The position numbers and the translations under genes were made by a program. The notes under the pieces were generated by a model, which saw nothing but the letters and a program-made list of their open reading frames with translations, searched no databases and was not told where the DNA came from. Source: a virus. Taken from it: a stretch of DNA of 34,781 bases. Of this stretch, positions 14,931-23,601 are shown piece by piece. Location of the stretch: positions 1 through 34,781 of IMG/VR virus record IMGVR_UViG_3300049427_000023, one strand, 5' to 3'. How positions within the stretch are numbered: the stretch's first letter is position 1; every line of letters begins with the position of its first letter.

Positions 14931-15183
14931 CCCCAGTCACAAAATAATACGCGCGGTTCGCCACTTCCATCATGTCCACATACGAATCGAAGCTGTCAAT
15001 GTTCACTTTTGGCTCAACGACGACAAGCTTAAACATTTCATCGCACACCTTTTCTTCGGAGGGTACGCCATGTTTGTTTTTCACACGGTCATTGATCTTA
15101 GTTACCGCACGTACGCCAGGATGCTGCAGCGTGTACACCTTACCGTTTTTAGCTGTGATTTTCTTTTGGTTGAAATTCGTCAT
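14869..15183 (-). CDS. Tail assembly chaperone, G-like
   Basis: The 104-residue product lies between tail tube and tape measure genes. It has a short beta start (K-V-Y-T-L-Q-H-P-G-V), a helical middle (V-C-D-E-M-F-K-L-V-V-V, M-M-E-V-A-N-R-A-Y-Y-F-V) and an acidic tail (E-D-P-E-D-K-D-E-D-E-A), as in XkdN/gpG-type chaperones that coat the tape measure during tail assembly. ATG at 15183 preceded by AAAGGA; the TTG at 15189 is less likely. A GGGG run at 14934-14931 lies where the two frames begin to overlap. Confidence 0.75.
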   Translation of the reverse strand: MTNFNQKKITAKNGKVYTLQHPGVRAVTKINDRVKNKHGVPSEEKVCDEMFKLVVVEPKVNIDSFDSYVDMMEVANRAYYFVTGVEDPEDKDEDEADANQQEAG

Positions 15184-15216
15184 TATCAATCATTCCTTTT
15201 CCATATTGTTTTTTTA

Positions 15217-15615
15217 TTAGCTAAAGAGCATGTCCATGCATTGAAACTCGTACTCGCGATCTTCTGCTTCATTGCCGTAACTGCGAGCTGCAGGCTTTTT
15301 GATAAAGGCCTCCGTTACTGTAATGGTTTCTTTTGGCGTACCGCTGTAGATAATCGTAATGGGGACCAACTCACCCGTATTTGCGATTCTATCGAGAAAG
15401 GGAACCTGCGGACTTGTAGGCAATAAACCAACCGTAGCCGTGCCCAGCGGGTTATTCAGCTTGGTGCGCACCGTATCCCCCTGCGCACCTACCTTTACCT
15501 CAAAATTGTCCTCATCCTTCTCGATTTCGACGATGCTCTCCGCAAATCCCGTTAAATACACACCTTTGACAATGACGCTAACATCCTTGCTATCGTACGT
15601 AGTTGCTTGTGCCAT
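15217..15615 (-). CDS. Tail tube protein (DUF3277-like)
   Basis: The 132-residue product is the inner tube of the contractile tail. It follows the sheath gene and has the small beta-barrel pattern of tube proteins: Y-D-S-K-D-V-S-V-I-V-K-G-V-Y-L-T-G-F at the start, D-E-D-N-F-E-V-K-V-G-A-Q-G-D-T-V near 35-50, then R-E-Y-E-F-Q-C-M-D-M near the end. Rings of it should stack inside the sheath. Confidence 0.88.
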   Translation of the reverse strand: MAQATTYDSKDVSVIVKGVYLTGFAESIVEIEKDEDNFEVKVGAQGDTVRTKLNNPLGTATVGLLPTSPQVPFLDRIANTGELVPITIIYSGTPKETITVTEAFIKKPAARSYGNEAEDREYEFQCMDMLFS

Positions 15616-15631
15616 AATGCCTTATTCCTCC

Positions 15632-16633
15632 TTACAGCCTGATATGGCCGCGAATGGTTGTTTCGTGTATCGCTCCGGCCAGCTCAAACCAAAACTCGCC
15701 ATCGTTATACGTGCGGGCTGCGCGATCCGCTGGATCAACCTGTGCCCGCCCTTTAAAAGTCGTGCCGTATAGCGCCATACCGTCAGCGTCTTTTGCAATA
15801 ATGCCCTGGTTAAAAGCACGCTGCAGCACAGTGCGCACCACGCTCTCAATTTGAGCAATCCCCGTATCGTCATAGCTGATTTTAGGGGCATTGCTCAGCA
15901 ATGTTTGTACGCTGTGTTCGATGCTAAACTTTACATAATCCTTAGCATGGATGTTATCGATATACTCACCGCTGAGCGTCTTGCCTTCGGTGGTCTGAGC
16001 CTTCCCTGCCTTGGTGACATACGTATTCGCGCCCACCGCGTGGATATTAGCGAGTGCAGTCGCGGATAAATCCAGCGGAGCAATACCTGTAAGACCTTTA
16101 AATTTCCATGTTACGCTTCCTACAGGCGCCGATCCTGCACGGCCGATCCATGCGGATTCGGGATAATTTGCAATGTTCGTGTGATAGATGACGGTTGTGC
16201 GACTGTATCCAGCACCTTTCAGGACACCCACATCGACCAAATCATCTGATCTAGTGAAAAACTCGCGTGAATCGTCCTGCTCTACGGCTGCAGCAATTTC
16301 GCCTACGTCCTCAAGGTCAGCTGTTACCGCCAATAAGAAATACCAATCCTTCGTGAAGGCTACCGCCAGCGCATCCGCTAATGTTTGCGCCGTTGCCCCT
16401 GTCTTCCGGCACATAATCGCTATTTCAGCCGGTGAGTCATCACCTTGATTCAGCAGCGCAAAAGCCGCCTTATATTCTTCCGTCGTTGAAGCATAATCCG
16501 CTTTAACGCCCTCCAAATCCACATACGTTTTGTATGCTGCCCCCGCTGTACTGGCACCCAAAATTAATGGTTTACCAAATCCCAGCTTAGGCGTTGGCCG
16601 TTCGATATCGATAATAACTTTCACGTCACCCAA
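15632..16633 (-). CDS. Tail sheath protein (DUF3383-like)
   Basis: The 333-residue product forms the contractile sleeve. G-F-G-K-P-L-I-L-G near the start, R-T-T-V-I-Y-H-T-N and Y-P-E-S-A-W-I-G-R in the middle, then T-W-K-F-K-G-L-T-G-I, and a C-terminal A-I-H-E-T-T-I-R-G-H-I match the short DUF3383 sheath family. It is much smaller than the T4 sheath. TTG start with GGGAG upstream; an in-frame GTG three codons later is an alternative. Gene order sheath-tube-chaperone-tape measure supports the call. Confidence 0.88.
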   Translation of the reverse strand: MGDVKVIIDIERPTPKLGFGKPLILGASTAGAAYKTYVDLEGVKADYASTTEEYKAAFALLNQGDDSPAEIAIMCRKTGATAQTLADALAVAFTKDWYFLLAVTADLEDVGEIAAAVEQDDSREFFTRSDDLVDVGVLKGAGYSRTTVIYHTNIANYPESAWIGRAGSAPVGSVTWKFKGLTGIAPLDLSATALANIHAVGANTYVTKAGKAQTTEGKTLSGEYIDNIHAKDYVKFSIEHSVQTLLSNAPKISYDDTGIAQIESVVRTVLQRAFNQGIIAKDADGMALYGTTFKGRAQVDPADRAARTYNDGEFWFELAGAIHETTIRGHIRL

Positions 16634-17114
16634 TCCGATCCACTCCCTTCAAATTAGCTGTTTCAATGATTTCTCTTGCTTGTTCAATCTGATTGATAGT
16701 CCGAAGCTCCACATCAAACCCGTTTCGCCTCTCCCACTCATCACCGATTTGTATATCACGGTTTTGCGAAGCGCCTACCGTGACCACAACTACATTGGCC
16801 GCATCTTTCAAAACGCGGTGACCATCGGTTAAAAACCAATCTCGCGCTCGATTAGTGAGTGTTACACTGCTAAGACGATCATCGGCGTAGATCTGAAACG
16901 ATACCGCAAGTGTCACGGTGCCGGAGTGAATATATCGATCGTTCACAACGTTAACGGCCATATGACCAGTTGGACTGCCTTCATCGGTAAAGTCATACGT
17001 CAAAAAGGGATACGGCAGTACTTTGCCGATCCCATTCATTTCGATTATCTTTACTTCAAGATGAGAGGCAAGCCCCTCAATCATGACTTGCCGTATCAAA
17101 TCAAACGGGATCAT
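16626..17114 (-). CDS. Tail terminator-like protein (LIC_12616 family)
   Basis: A 162-residue protein whose end overlaps the sheath start by 8 bp. The pattern L-P-Y-P-F-L-T-Y-D-F-T followed by strands (T-V-T-L-A-V-S-F-Q-I-Y-A) and R-A-R-D-W-F-L is that of the neck/tail-terminator proteins encoded just before the sheath, which cap the tail tube and join it to the head. Confidence 0.7.
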   Translation of the reverse strand: MIPFDLIRQVMIEGLASHLEVKIIEMNGIGKVLPYPFLTYDFTDEGSPTGHMAVNVVNDRYIHSGTVTLAVSFQIYADDRLSSVTLTNRARDWFLTDGHRVLKDAANVVVVTVGASQNRDIQIGDEWERRNGFDVELRTINQIEQAREIIETANLKGVDRIG

Positions 17115-17448
17115 GTGTGCTCACCCGCTTCATATTATGTTCATTAACATCACTGTACCCCGACCAATTATCATCCATCTCTATGGTGTACTGTCTGCCT
17201 TCATGCTCAATCACGTCTCCGTTTTGGTGCCGATATCTCGAAAATAGCTTCCGATCATCCTCTGAATAACGCCCGCCATCAAGCTGTAGCAAGCGGTCAC
17301 CCAATGGCTGGATCGATCCACGAAGCGCTATTCTCTCCTTCTCTGGCGGTCGATACACGCCTACCGAGTTGTAGGAACCCTCTCCTTGCCTAACAAGGAT
17401 GTAAGGCAGTTCATACCGCCGCAGCACACCGCCAAAATTAAAGCGCAT
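17101..17448 (-). CDS. Head-tail joining protein (stopper-like)
   Basis: A 115-residue protein between the gp10-like and terminator-like genes. Its beta-rich pattern (Y-R-P-P-E-K-E-R-I-A-L-R-G-S-I-Q-P, then G-D-V-I-E-H-E-G-R-Q-Y-T-I) and its position suggest the head-closure stopper, but I do not recognise the family by sequence. RBS GGAGGCGGTAACG. Confidence 0.55.
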   Translation of the reverse strand: MRFNFGGVLRRYELPYILVRQGEGSYNSVGVYRPPEKERIALRGSIQPLGDRLLQLDGGRYSEDDRKLFSRYRHQNGDVIEHEGRQYTIEMDDNWSGYSDVNEHNMKRVSTHDPV

Positions 17449-17450
17449 CG

Positions 17451-17924
17451 TTACCGCCTCCGTTTCTGGACTACTTTAAATACTATGGCGTCTCGTAATT
17501 CTTTGTCTGCAATAAGCAGCTTCTTGCCTGTCTTAAGCCGCGCATAAATCGGAGATAATCCTGGCTGCTTAATACGGTCAAAGTTTTTAAGCATACGCTC
17601 ATGCCCAAGCTCCCCAATCTCATCCAGCAAAGATTTCACCGTCCGATGACCGAGCGCGATTTCAGTCACGCCCTTTTTAACAAGCTTACTAATTGCTGCC
17701 TGAGCCTTCTTTTTCCCGCTGCCAATGAATGACCGAGCTGGAATGCTCATCTTGACGCTGCCGTATTCGTGGACGCCCGCAATCATAGCTAGCTCCGCCG
17801 ATCCTTCCATACCAATACGGACCTCTTTTTGTGTTAACGGCCTAAACCGTCCCACTAAAGCAGCTAGATCCATGTCGCCAGTGACAACGACATTCGCGCG
17901 TCTGTAGCTTGTGCGCCTGGTCAT
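17451..17924 (-). CDS. Neck/tail completion protein (HK97 gp10 or Mu gpG-like)
   Basis: The 157-residue product has the pattern V-R-I-G-M-E-G, L-A-M-I-A-G-V-H-E-Y-G, then S-I-P-A-R-S-F-I-G-S-G, seen in phage virion-morphogenesis and HK97 gp10-like proteins. Its C-terminus is strongly basic. The ATG overlaps the upstream connector stop (ATGA). Confidence 0.75.
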   Translation of the reverse strand: MTRRTSYRRANVVVTGDMDLAALVGRFRPLTQKEVRIGMEGSAELAMIAGVHEYGSVKMSIPARSFIGSGKKKAQAAISKLVKKGVTEIALGHRTVKSLLDEIGELGHERMLKNFDRIKQPGLSPIYARLKTGKKLLIADKELRDAIVFKVVQKRRR

Positions 17925-18451
17925 ACCCAGCGCCCTACATATGGCGAAATAAGTGATACGACAGCAAAAGGCAAACTTTCTTTGTCATCTGCATAAGCAA
18001 CGCTGATATTACCTACCCGCTCCGATTTTACGCCAGGCTCTCGCATCAGCATTTGAGTATAGAGCAGACATGCAAGCTCCAAGGATTCCGGCAAGGTTCG
18101 CGGTTCTTCCTCTGTTGCATCCTCCGGCAAGACATAACCGCCCATATAACTTACTGCGATGTTATGATCGCCACTCGGCCAGCCGCAAGAGCGGTAAAGT
18201 CTGCCCTCTTCCAAAAGATCAAAATCGCAAGCGCTTGGGATTTCCGAAACACTATGCACGGGATAATTGCGTAAGTTGATATATTTAGATGTTGAATACC
18301 CGCTGACACGCTCGGAATAGACTTGCTTACGAAATGACCGTTTGCAATAATGCTCAATGGCTGCAGAAGCAGCAGCAGCTTGCAGCTTAAGCAAATCTTC
18401 TGGGACTCCTGGCAACAACGATTTGAGACGTTCAATCGTTGTCAGCATCAT
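17921..18451 (-). CDS. Head-tail connector (gp6-like adaptor)
   Basis: The 176-residue product is mostly helical at its N-terminus (L-T-T-I-E-R-L-K-S-L-L-P-G, A-A-S-A-A-I-E-H-Y-C-K-R-S-F), then shows Y-P-V-H-S-V and W-P-S-G-D-H-N-I-A-V-S-Y-M-G-G-Y, the signature of gp6-like adaptors that form a ring under the portal. It is coupled to the upstream gene by an ATGA overlap and lacks its own clear RBS. Confidence 0.85.
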   Translation of the reverse strand: MMLTTIERLKSLLPGVPEDLLKLQAAAASAAIEHYCKRSFRKQVYSERVSGYSTSKYINLRNYPVHSVSEIPSACDFDLLEEGRLYRSCGWPSGDHNIAVSYMGGYVLPEDATEEEPRTLPESLELACLLYTQMLMREPGVKSERVGNISVAYADDKESLPFAVVSLISPYVGRWV

Positions 18452-18672
18452 TTACTTGGAATAATGCCAACCCCACGAAGCGCGGCAAGGATTTCATTTT
18501 GTTTGTTTGCAATTTCCTCACTCGTTGCTGTCTTTGGGTCTGCGTGGCTTACGATTGCCTCTGCCTGCTTCCCATTGGCTGTCTGCTTACCCGCTGGACG
18601 CATATTTATTTCTCCGCTAACAACGAAACGATTACCGCCTTGATCCGAGAAGTTTTTTGTCGCATTGCTCAT
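18448..18672 (-). CDS. Head fibre-like protein
   Basis: A 74-residue protein directly after the major capsid gene. G-N-R-F-V-V-S-G-E-I near residue 13 and a C-terminal helix (E-E-I-A-N-K-Q-N-E-I-L-A-A-L-R-G-V-G-I-I) match the small head-fibre or capsid-decoration family found after MCP genes, where the C-terminal helix trimerises. RBS AAGGAGGATACACA. Confidence 0.65.
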   Translation of the reverse strand: MSNATKNFSDQGGNRFVVSGEINMRPAGKQTANGKQAEAIVSHADPKTATSEEIANKQNEILAALRGVGIIPSK

Positions 18673-18711
18673 TGTGTATCCTCCTTAAAAGGGGAGTGAT
18701 TCCCCCTTTAT

Positions 18712-19878
18712 CTAAGTAATGGTCAACTCTCCGTATACAACTGCATCATCATCAAAGTTTTTAACATCTTCACGTTGAATGGCCCGAACGTCCGTCGAAT
18801 TACGGCCGAAGGACTTGCCCCCGACATTCGTCGAAGCGATAGAATACTGCTGACGGTCGAAAAGAATAATGGCTTCTTTTAAATCGCCAATGATAATAGG
18901 CGCTTTTTTCGTTGTAGTGCCAGCCGTTGGCAACCACCGATTACCAACCACGACAACAGGCTTACCGAACAACAGCTTTTGCGTGGGCTGTGTAGGGTTA
19001 GGTTGCATCAACGCGCGACCATCGCCGTCCTTTAGCAAGTCCAAGAAATTAAAACCGTCTTGATTTGTCAAGATCGTAGCGCCTAATGAAATGGACGGAT
19101 CGAGCGTTACATTAAGTACCTTTTTAATTGCATCCATATCCGCGATAGCGACCTTAGCTTTTGCTGCAAGTAAAGCTAGAATTAATTTATTGCGAGTAAT
19201 GACCGACTTTTTCGCGATCCATTTTGCAATGTACTGCATTAGATTTTGATCCGTATCCTGTAGCAGCGTATTGGATATTGGAAGAATACCTCCCCGATCC
19301 TTGATGTTATAGGAAATGGGCTTGAACTTTGGATTGTCCATTTCGTCCAAGTCTGTCAACTCGGTAATTTCAGCGAATGGCGTAATGTCCGCATTCGTTT
19401 CAATAACTCTAGAACCCGAACGCGTAGATACCGGTTCCACCGTAACGAGTTCTTCCAAGGATACAAACTGCCGTTTCATTTCATGAATCATTGTGCTAAT
19501 ATCCGTCGGCACAATCAAACCGCCATCTTCATCCGTACCGCCCTGCATACCAGCGCGAACTTCTTCAATCGCCGTTTCAATCAGCGCTCGCTCTTCTGCA
19601 TTGAGCGGTTTGTTGCGCAATTCTTTCAGAAATGCACTGCGATATAATGCTGCGTTATCCGTTTGCTTCTCCCGCTTCTCCGGTTCTACTACCGGAGTAG
19701 TTTCACTTGGCGTATCTAACTCTCGCATATCAACGAGCAAATCAATTTGAGCACGCAATTCTTGCGCTGAATCCTTAGCCGTTCGCGCTTCGTCTAGCTT
19801 TCCTTCTCCTGCAAGCGTACGAGCCTCTTCCAACTTAGCCGCCAACCTTTGGCGTAATTCGCGTTCTTTCGGGTCCAT
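18712..19878 (-). CDS. Major capsid protein, HK97 fold
   Basis: The 388-residue product has a charged, coiled N-terminal delta (scaffold) domain (about 1-105: L-R-Q-R-L-A-A-K-L-E-E-A-R), removed by the protease encoded upstream. The shell domain follows. Marks include G-G-L-I-V-P-T-D-I, I-K-D-R-G-G-I-L-P-I-S-N-T-L-L, A-T-I-L-T-N-Q-D-G-F, and F-G-K-P-V-V-V-V-G-N-R near 300. Encoded directly after portal and protease, as usual. Confidence 0.95.
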   Translation of the reverse strand: MDPKERELRQRLAAKLEEARTLAGEGKLDEARTAKDSAQELRAQIDLLVDMRELDTPSETTPVVEPEKREKQTDNAALYRSAFLKELRNKPLNAEERALIETAIEEVRAGMQGGTDEDGGLIVPTDISTMIHEMKRQFVSLEELVTVEPVSTRSGSRVIETNADITPFAEITELTDLDEMDNPKFKPISYNIKDRGGILPISNTLLQDTDQNLMQYIAKWIAKKSVITRNKLILALLAAKAKVAIADMDAIKKVLNVTLDPSISLGATILTNQDGFNFLDLLKDGDGRALMQPNPTQPTQKLLFGKPVVVVGNRWLPTAGTTTKKAPIIIGDLKEAIILFDRQQYSIASTNVGGKSFGRNSTDVRAIQREDVKNFDDDAVVYGELTIT

Positions 19879-19923
19879 GATATAGCCTCCATAAAATTAT
19901 TTTGAAAACAAAAAATCGACACA

Positions 19924-20520
19924 CTAGCCGATGGCTAAGAGGTCGATTTCCAATAGTAATTTTTCTTTTTCTGCTTTACGTTGTTCCTTAGTTTTGATGC
20001 CAAGCCCATCAATGCTGCGTTGGTCCACTTCACTATCTGGATACGCTGGGAACGGCGTGGGAGATACCTCGAACAAATTAACATCCAGTAGCGTACGTTC
20101 GTAAACATCTTCATCCTTAAGGTATTGCCAAGCATCTTGGCGAACATTAAATCCAAAGCTCATACCGTCTACATCGCCACGCTGAATAGATTCAAAAGCA
20201 TCGCGGCCCCATGTACTGTTAGGTAAATCAATATCAAAGCGAAGTCCTGTGCTGTCTTCGTAAAGACGTAGGGTACTATTCTTGCTTGATCCTAGAACAA
20301 AATCGCTACGATGATTCCATAACGCCTTTATTGTATTTTCTTGCAAACTTCGGAGAAAAGCTCCCTTAGCTACTCTTTCATAGAACTCACCCCAAATGAG
20401 CTGACTGCGCTGATTAAACTTTACGACATAACCGCTGATACCAAGTACTTCTCCTTCTTCGGTCCTACTCCGAATTTCGATTTTATCGGCATGCAAATAA
20501 CGAACTTCTTTTTCTCCCAA
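19924..20520 (-). CDS. Prohead protease, HK97 (U35) family
   Basis: The 198-residue serine protease that cleaves scaffold domains during capsid maturation. Likely catalytic residues are H70 (A-L-W-N-H-R-S-D), S121 (G-M-S-F-G-F) and E151 (L-F-E-V-S-P-T-P-F-P-A-Y). The start is the TTG at 20520, placed 8 bp after GGAGG; the GTG at 20529 is itself part of that Shine-Dalgarno. It starts right after the portal stop. The C-terminus is a Lys/Glu-rich helix. Confidence 0.95.
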   Translation of the reverse strand: MGEKEVRYLHADKIEIRSRTEEGEVLGISGYVVKFNQRSQLIWGEFYERVAKGAFLRSLQENTIKALWNHRSDFVLGSSKNSTLRLYEDSTGLRFDIDLPNSTWGRDAFESIQRGDVDGMSFGFNVRQDAWQYLKDEDVYERTLLDVNLFEVSPTPFPAYPDSEVDQRSIDGLGIKTKEQRKAEKEKLLLEIDLLAIG

Positions 20521-20521
20521 A

Positions 20522-21799
20522 TTACTCACCTCCCTTCGCGGTCTCTCCTAGTCCAGCTTTAAGCGCCTGGTATTGGTCCATCTTATCCAAACTGACATAA
20601 TTAAGGCTGACAAAGTGTCTGTCACCCAATTCACCTATACCCGCTTTCTCTTCAAGCTCTAAGACATCATTTATCGTATATACACCCATAGCAATCATTT
20701 CGCGGTAATAAGCAGCGCGGCTGGTACTATCTCCTCGAAGTTCGCCAGTTACATTAAATTTCACGTAGTATTTCTTATGTTCCAGCTCACTAAATAGTTT
20801 GAAATCAATCTCCTGCTCCCAATTCGTAATGATTGGCTGCAGCGTGCTCTTTACATATTCAAGTGACTGATTTTCCATATTTGAGAATTTAACGTCTGTA
20901 AGGCCGAGTTTATAGCCTGGCACTTTGTAAATCTTGGCCACTTCCATAATTCCGAATTTGCTCGTTTCAATGAACTGCGCATCATTAAGTGGCATCCCAA
21001 GGTTTTGATATTCCATCCCCGCATCCAAAATCGCAATGCGATGTGCATTATTTAGGCCGGAGTTTGCCTTTTGCCATTCATCACGTGCCTTGTCTTTCGC
21101 TGGCTTATCAAGAGTTCCATTTGGAATTTTCAAAATGCCTCGCGTTGCCGTCCCATTCGAATAGAACGAGCCAAGAAATTTACGTTGTGACTGTTGCACA
21201 CCAAGCTCCTCGCGAATGACAGATATGGGTGTAATCCCTTTGAGTCCACTTTTGCTTATGCCCTTAAAGTGAAGAATGTCATAATACTTGAGTTTTCTCG
21301 TTTCACCACTAGGAAGTGTTGTGACGTACCAAACCTCACCCGTAAACCCATCGATATGAACATCAGTTTTGGAAGGATCAAGCGGCCAAAGTGCTTTTGG
21401 TCTTCCATTGTTAGGTCCGCTCGTTTCCCATTCAATATTGGCATATGCATTTCCCCACACTGTGACATGCACCTGCATAAGCTCCTTAAAGACGTAGGCG
21501 CTCATATACGGGTTCGAACGCGCTCCAAGCAATTTTGATACCGGATGGTCTCCGTCCTTCTCTATGCCCTTGCTACGCTTCTTAAATACCTGTATTGGAA
21601 GTTTTCCAATATCGCCCCCAAGAATGGATGCGCACGTATAGACGTTGCTGTTCAAGATCGCGTTATCAGTCGTGACAATCTCACCACTCGCCGTATTGGA
21701 CATGCCAAATAAATCGAGCAGCCACTGGGGAGGAGATAGCAAACTCTCGCCCGATGATCGTCGATCCCACCAACGCTGAATTATGTTTCTTCTTTTCAT
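20522..21799 (-). CDS. Portal protein, HK97 family
   Basis: The 425-residue product forms the 12-mer DNA gate of the head. Typical marks: V-Y-T-C-A-S-I-L-G-G-D-I-G-K-L-P, L-L-G-A-R-S-N-P-Y-M-S-A-Y-V-F, W-G-N-A-Y-A-N-I-E-W, L-K-Y-Y-D-I-L-H-F-K, G-I-T-P-I-S-V-I-R-E, and the C-terminal stem region. RBS AAGGAGGTGAAGT. It lies between large terminase and protease, the standard order. Confidence 0.96.
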   Translation of the reverse strand: MKRRNIIQRWWDRRSSGESLLSPPQWLLDLFGMSNTASGEIVTTDNAILNSNVYTCASILGGDIGKLPIQVFKKRSKGIEKDGDHPVSKLLGARSNPYMSAYVFKELMQVHVTVWGNAYANIEWETSGPNNGRPKALWPLDPSKTDVHIDGFTGEVWYVTTLPSGETRKLKYYDILHFKGISKSGLKGITPISVIREELGVQQSQRKFLGSFYSNGTATRGILKIPNGTLDKPAKDKARDEWQKANSGLNNAHRIAILDAGMEYQNLGMPLNDAQFIETSKFGIMEVAKIYKVPGYKLGLTDVKFSNMENQSLEYVKSTLQPIITNWEQEIDFKLFSELEHKKYYVKFNVTGELRGDSTSRAAYYREMIAMGVYTINDVLELEEKAGIGELGDRHFVSLNYVSLDKMDQYQALKAGLGETAKGGE

Positions 21800-21810
21800 A
21801 CTTCACCTCC

Positions 21811-23601
21811 TTAGAAGGAGAAATCTTCGTTCATAATGTGTTCGTTCAAATTGATCCGTCCATCACCAGCCATTGCGCGTACCATTGCATTAAGGATTGC
21901 CGCAATTAAGTCGATCCGCTGACTGTCGTCCTTATGCTTCTTGCTGAGCTTGATATTTCCGTTGTTGTCCTGGACCTCGATAGCATTAGATAAGCACCAA
22001 GTAAGCAGCGGGCTACCGTCATGCACAATTAAGCCTCTAAGAACTAGCTCACGGAAAAACTTTGTCGGCTCAGATAACGTTTGAACGCCTTGCCGGATCT
22101 CTACACGCTCATACCCCTCATCTTCAAGCTGCTGCGTGAAATGTGTGGCATTATACGGATCGTAGCAAATCTCTTTAATAAACCAAGACTCGTTAGTCTC
22201 GTTAAACTGGATGTGCGATTTAATAAAACTGTAATCAACAACTGATCCCGGTGTAAGTGTGCACCACCCGTCCTCAGCCCACTGGCGATACGGTACTCTG
22301 TCGCTGTGTTCGTGTTTGGTTGCTGTCTCCTCTGGCATAAAACCGTGTGCAGTGACCGCATATCGGCCATCCGGTAATCGAAAAACAAATCCAGATCCGG
22401 TTAGGTCCGTGGTCTTGGACAAGTCTAAACCGTTCCAAGTTTCAAATCCGCGAACCAATGCTAAAAAAGCGTCCCGCGACACGGCGAGCGCCTTCCATTT
22501 GTCCATGATGCCGGACATGTATTTGTTTTCGCTATCCGATTGCCAGCGATTGACACGCTTGGTTAAGAATTCGCGGATTTTTGCCGCGTCCCCTGAGTTG
22601 TATGCTTCGTCATGCTCAGCGCGAATCTGTGCCCGCAGCTCCTGTGAGTATTCGTTCTCCTCTTGTAAAATTGGATTCGCTTTAACCCATACGGATTCAT
22701 CATGCGGATCGTCATTTTTTTCAAGCTCCCTAATCATACAGTAATACGTCTCATTCATCGGGCTGTCGCCACGCATCATTTTACACAGCACATCGTATTC
22801 TTTCTTACATGGGCTATTCTCGGAGTCCTTGCCTGCTGTACTGATGATTTGCATGAGCGACTGCAGGCGTTTGCCGAATCCAGAATAAGAAACGTCGAGA
22901 ATTTCACTTGTAGGATGTGCATGATACTCATCGATAATGACCAAGCATGGTGCACCGGAGTCCTTATTCTTCGTATCTTTCGATAAAGGCCGAAGCCAAC
23001 CGCCACGCGTGCGGTGCTCGACATAGGTCTTTTTGATGTTAAGTCTCTTGTTAATATCAGGGCTATTCTCGCCCATTTTTGCCGCATCAAGCCACACCCG
23101 CTTTGCCTGTTGTTTATCAACGGCAGCGCACTCCACCTCAGGGCTGTCCTCGTATCTTTTGATAGATGGATTACCTGGCGGATAAATGCAATCGCCCATC
23201 ATGCCATAAAGCGCTAGCCCACTCATCTCCGTTGATTTAACATTTCCCCTCGCCCGCATATGAAATGCTTTACGGAAACGGCGCTTCCCCGACTCTAAAT
23301 GCACCCACCCATAAACGCAACCAAGATCGAATCTTTGAAACGCCTGCAGCTCAATTAATTCACCGCTGAACGGGCCGCGAACATGCCGGCAGCAGCGTTC
23401 AAACCAATCAAATACTCGATCTGCGCGTGACTCGTCGAACACATACGGAAATTCCGGCGTTGCCTGCCTTTGCAAATCATTTAAGTGTCGCTCGCATGCC
23501 AGTCGCTCCATCTCGCAGCTTGGCCGTATACCCATAACAATTTCAGCAGCGTAGCGGTTAGTTGGATGCAGCTCTTCCCAATTAATCGAAAAGTCCTGCA
23601 T
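21811..23601 (-). CDS. terL: Terminase large subunit
   Basis: The 596-residue packaging motor has an ATPase with Walker A R-A-R-G-N-V-K-S-T (about 116-124) and Walker B C-L-V-I-I-D-E-Y-H-A (D224, E225). A nuclease domain follows with candidate metal-binding aspartates D393 (G-L-D-L-S-K), D481 (C-Y-D-P-Y-N) and D564 (R-I-D-L-I). The P-loop has V before the lysine where many families have G or A. I chose ATG 23601 (GGAGAGG 9 bp upstream) over the longer frame to 23658. It overlaps the small subunit by 20 bp. Confidence 0.95.
   Translation of the reverse strand: MQDFSINWEELHPTNRYAAEIVMGIRPSCEMERLACERHLNDLQRQATPEFPYVFDESRADRVFDWFERCCRHVRGPFSGELIELQAFQRFDLGCVYGWVHLESGKRRFRKAFHMRARGNVKSTEMSGLALYGMMGDCIYPPGNPSIKRYEDSPEVECAAVDKQQAKRVWLDAAKMGENSPDINKRLNIKKTYVEHRTRGGWLRPLSKDTKNKDSGAPCLVIIDEYHAHPTSEILDVSYSGFGKRLQSLMQIISTAGKDSENSPCKKEYDVLCKMMRGDSPMNETYYCMIRELEKNDDPHDESVWVKANPILQEENEYSQELRAQIRAEHDEAYNSGDAAKIREFLTKRVNRWQSDSENKYMSGIMDKWKALAVSRDAFLALVRGFETWNGLDLSKTTDLTGSGFVFRLPDGRYAVTAHGFMPEETATKHEHSDRVPYRQWAEDGWCTLTPGSVVDYSFIKSHIQFNETNESWFIKEICYDPYNATHFTQQLEDEGYERVEIRQGVQTLSEPTKFFRELVLRGLIVHDGSPLLTWCLSNAIEVQDNNGNIKLSKKHKDDSQRIDLIAAILNAMVRAMAGDGRINLNEHIMNEDFSF

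Noticed and set aside
14710-15426. Rightward frame of 238 residues opposite tail chaperone and tube genes
   Set aside because: It is a mirror frame of three well-supported leftward genes; its hydrophobic look is a by-product.
2276-18240. CAAGCGCTTGGGA occurring at both 2279-2291 and 18228-18240
   Set aside because: The second copy is inside the connector gene and not flanked by shared sequence; a chance match of a palindromic word.
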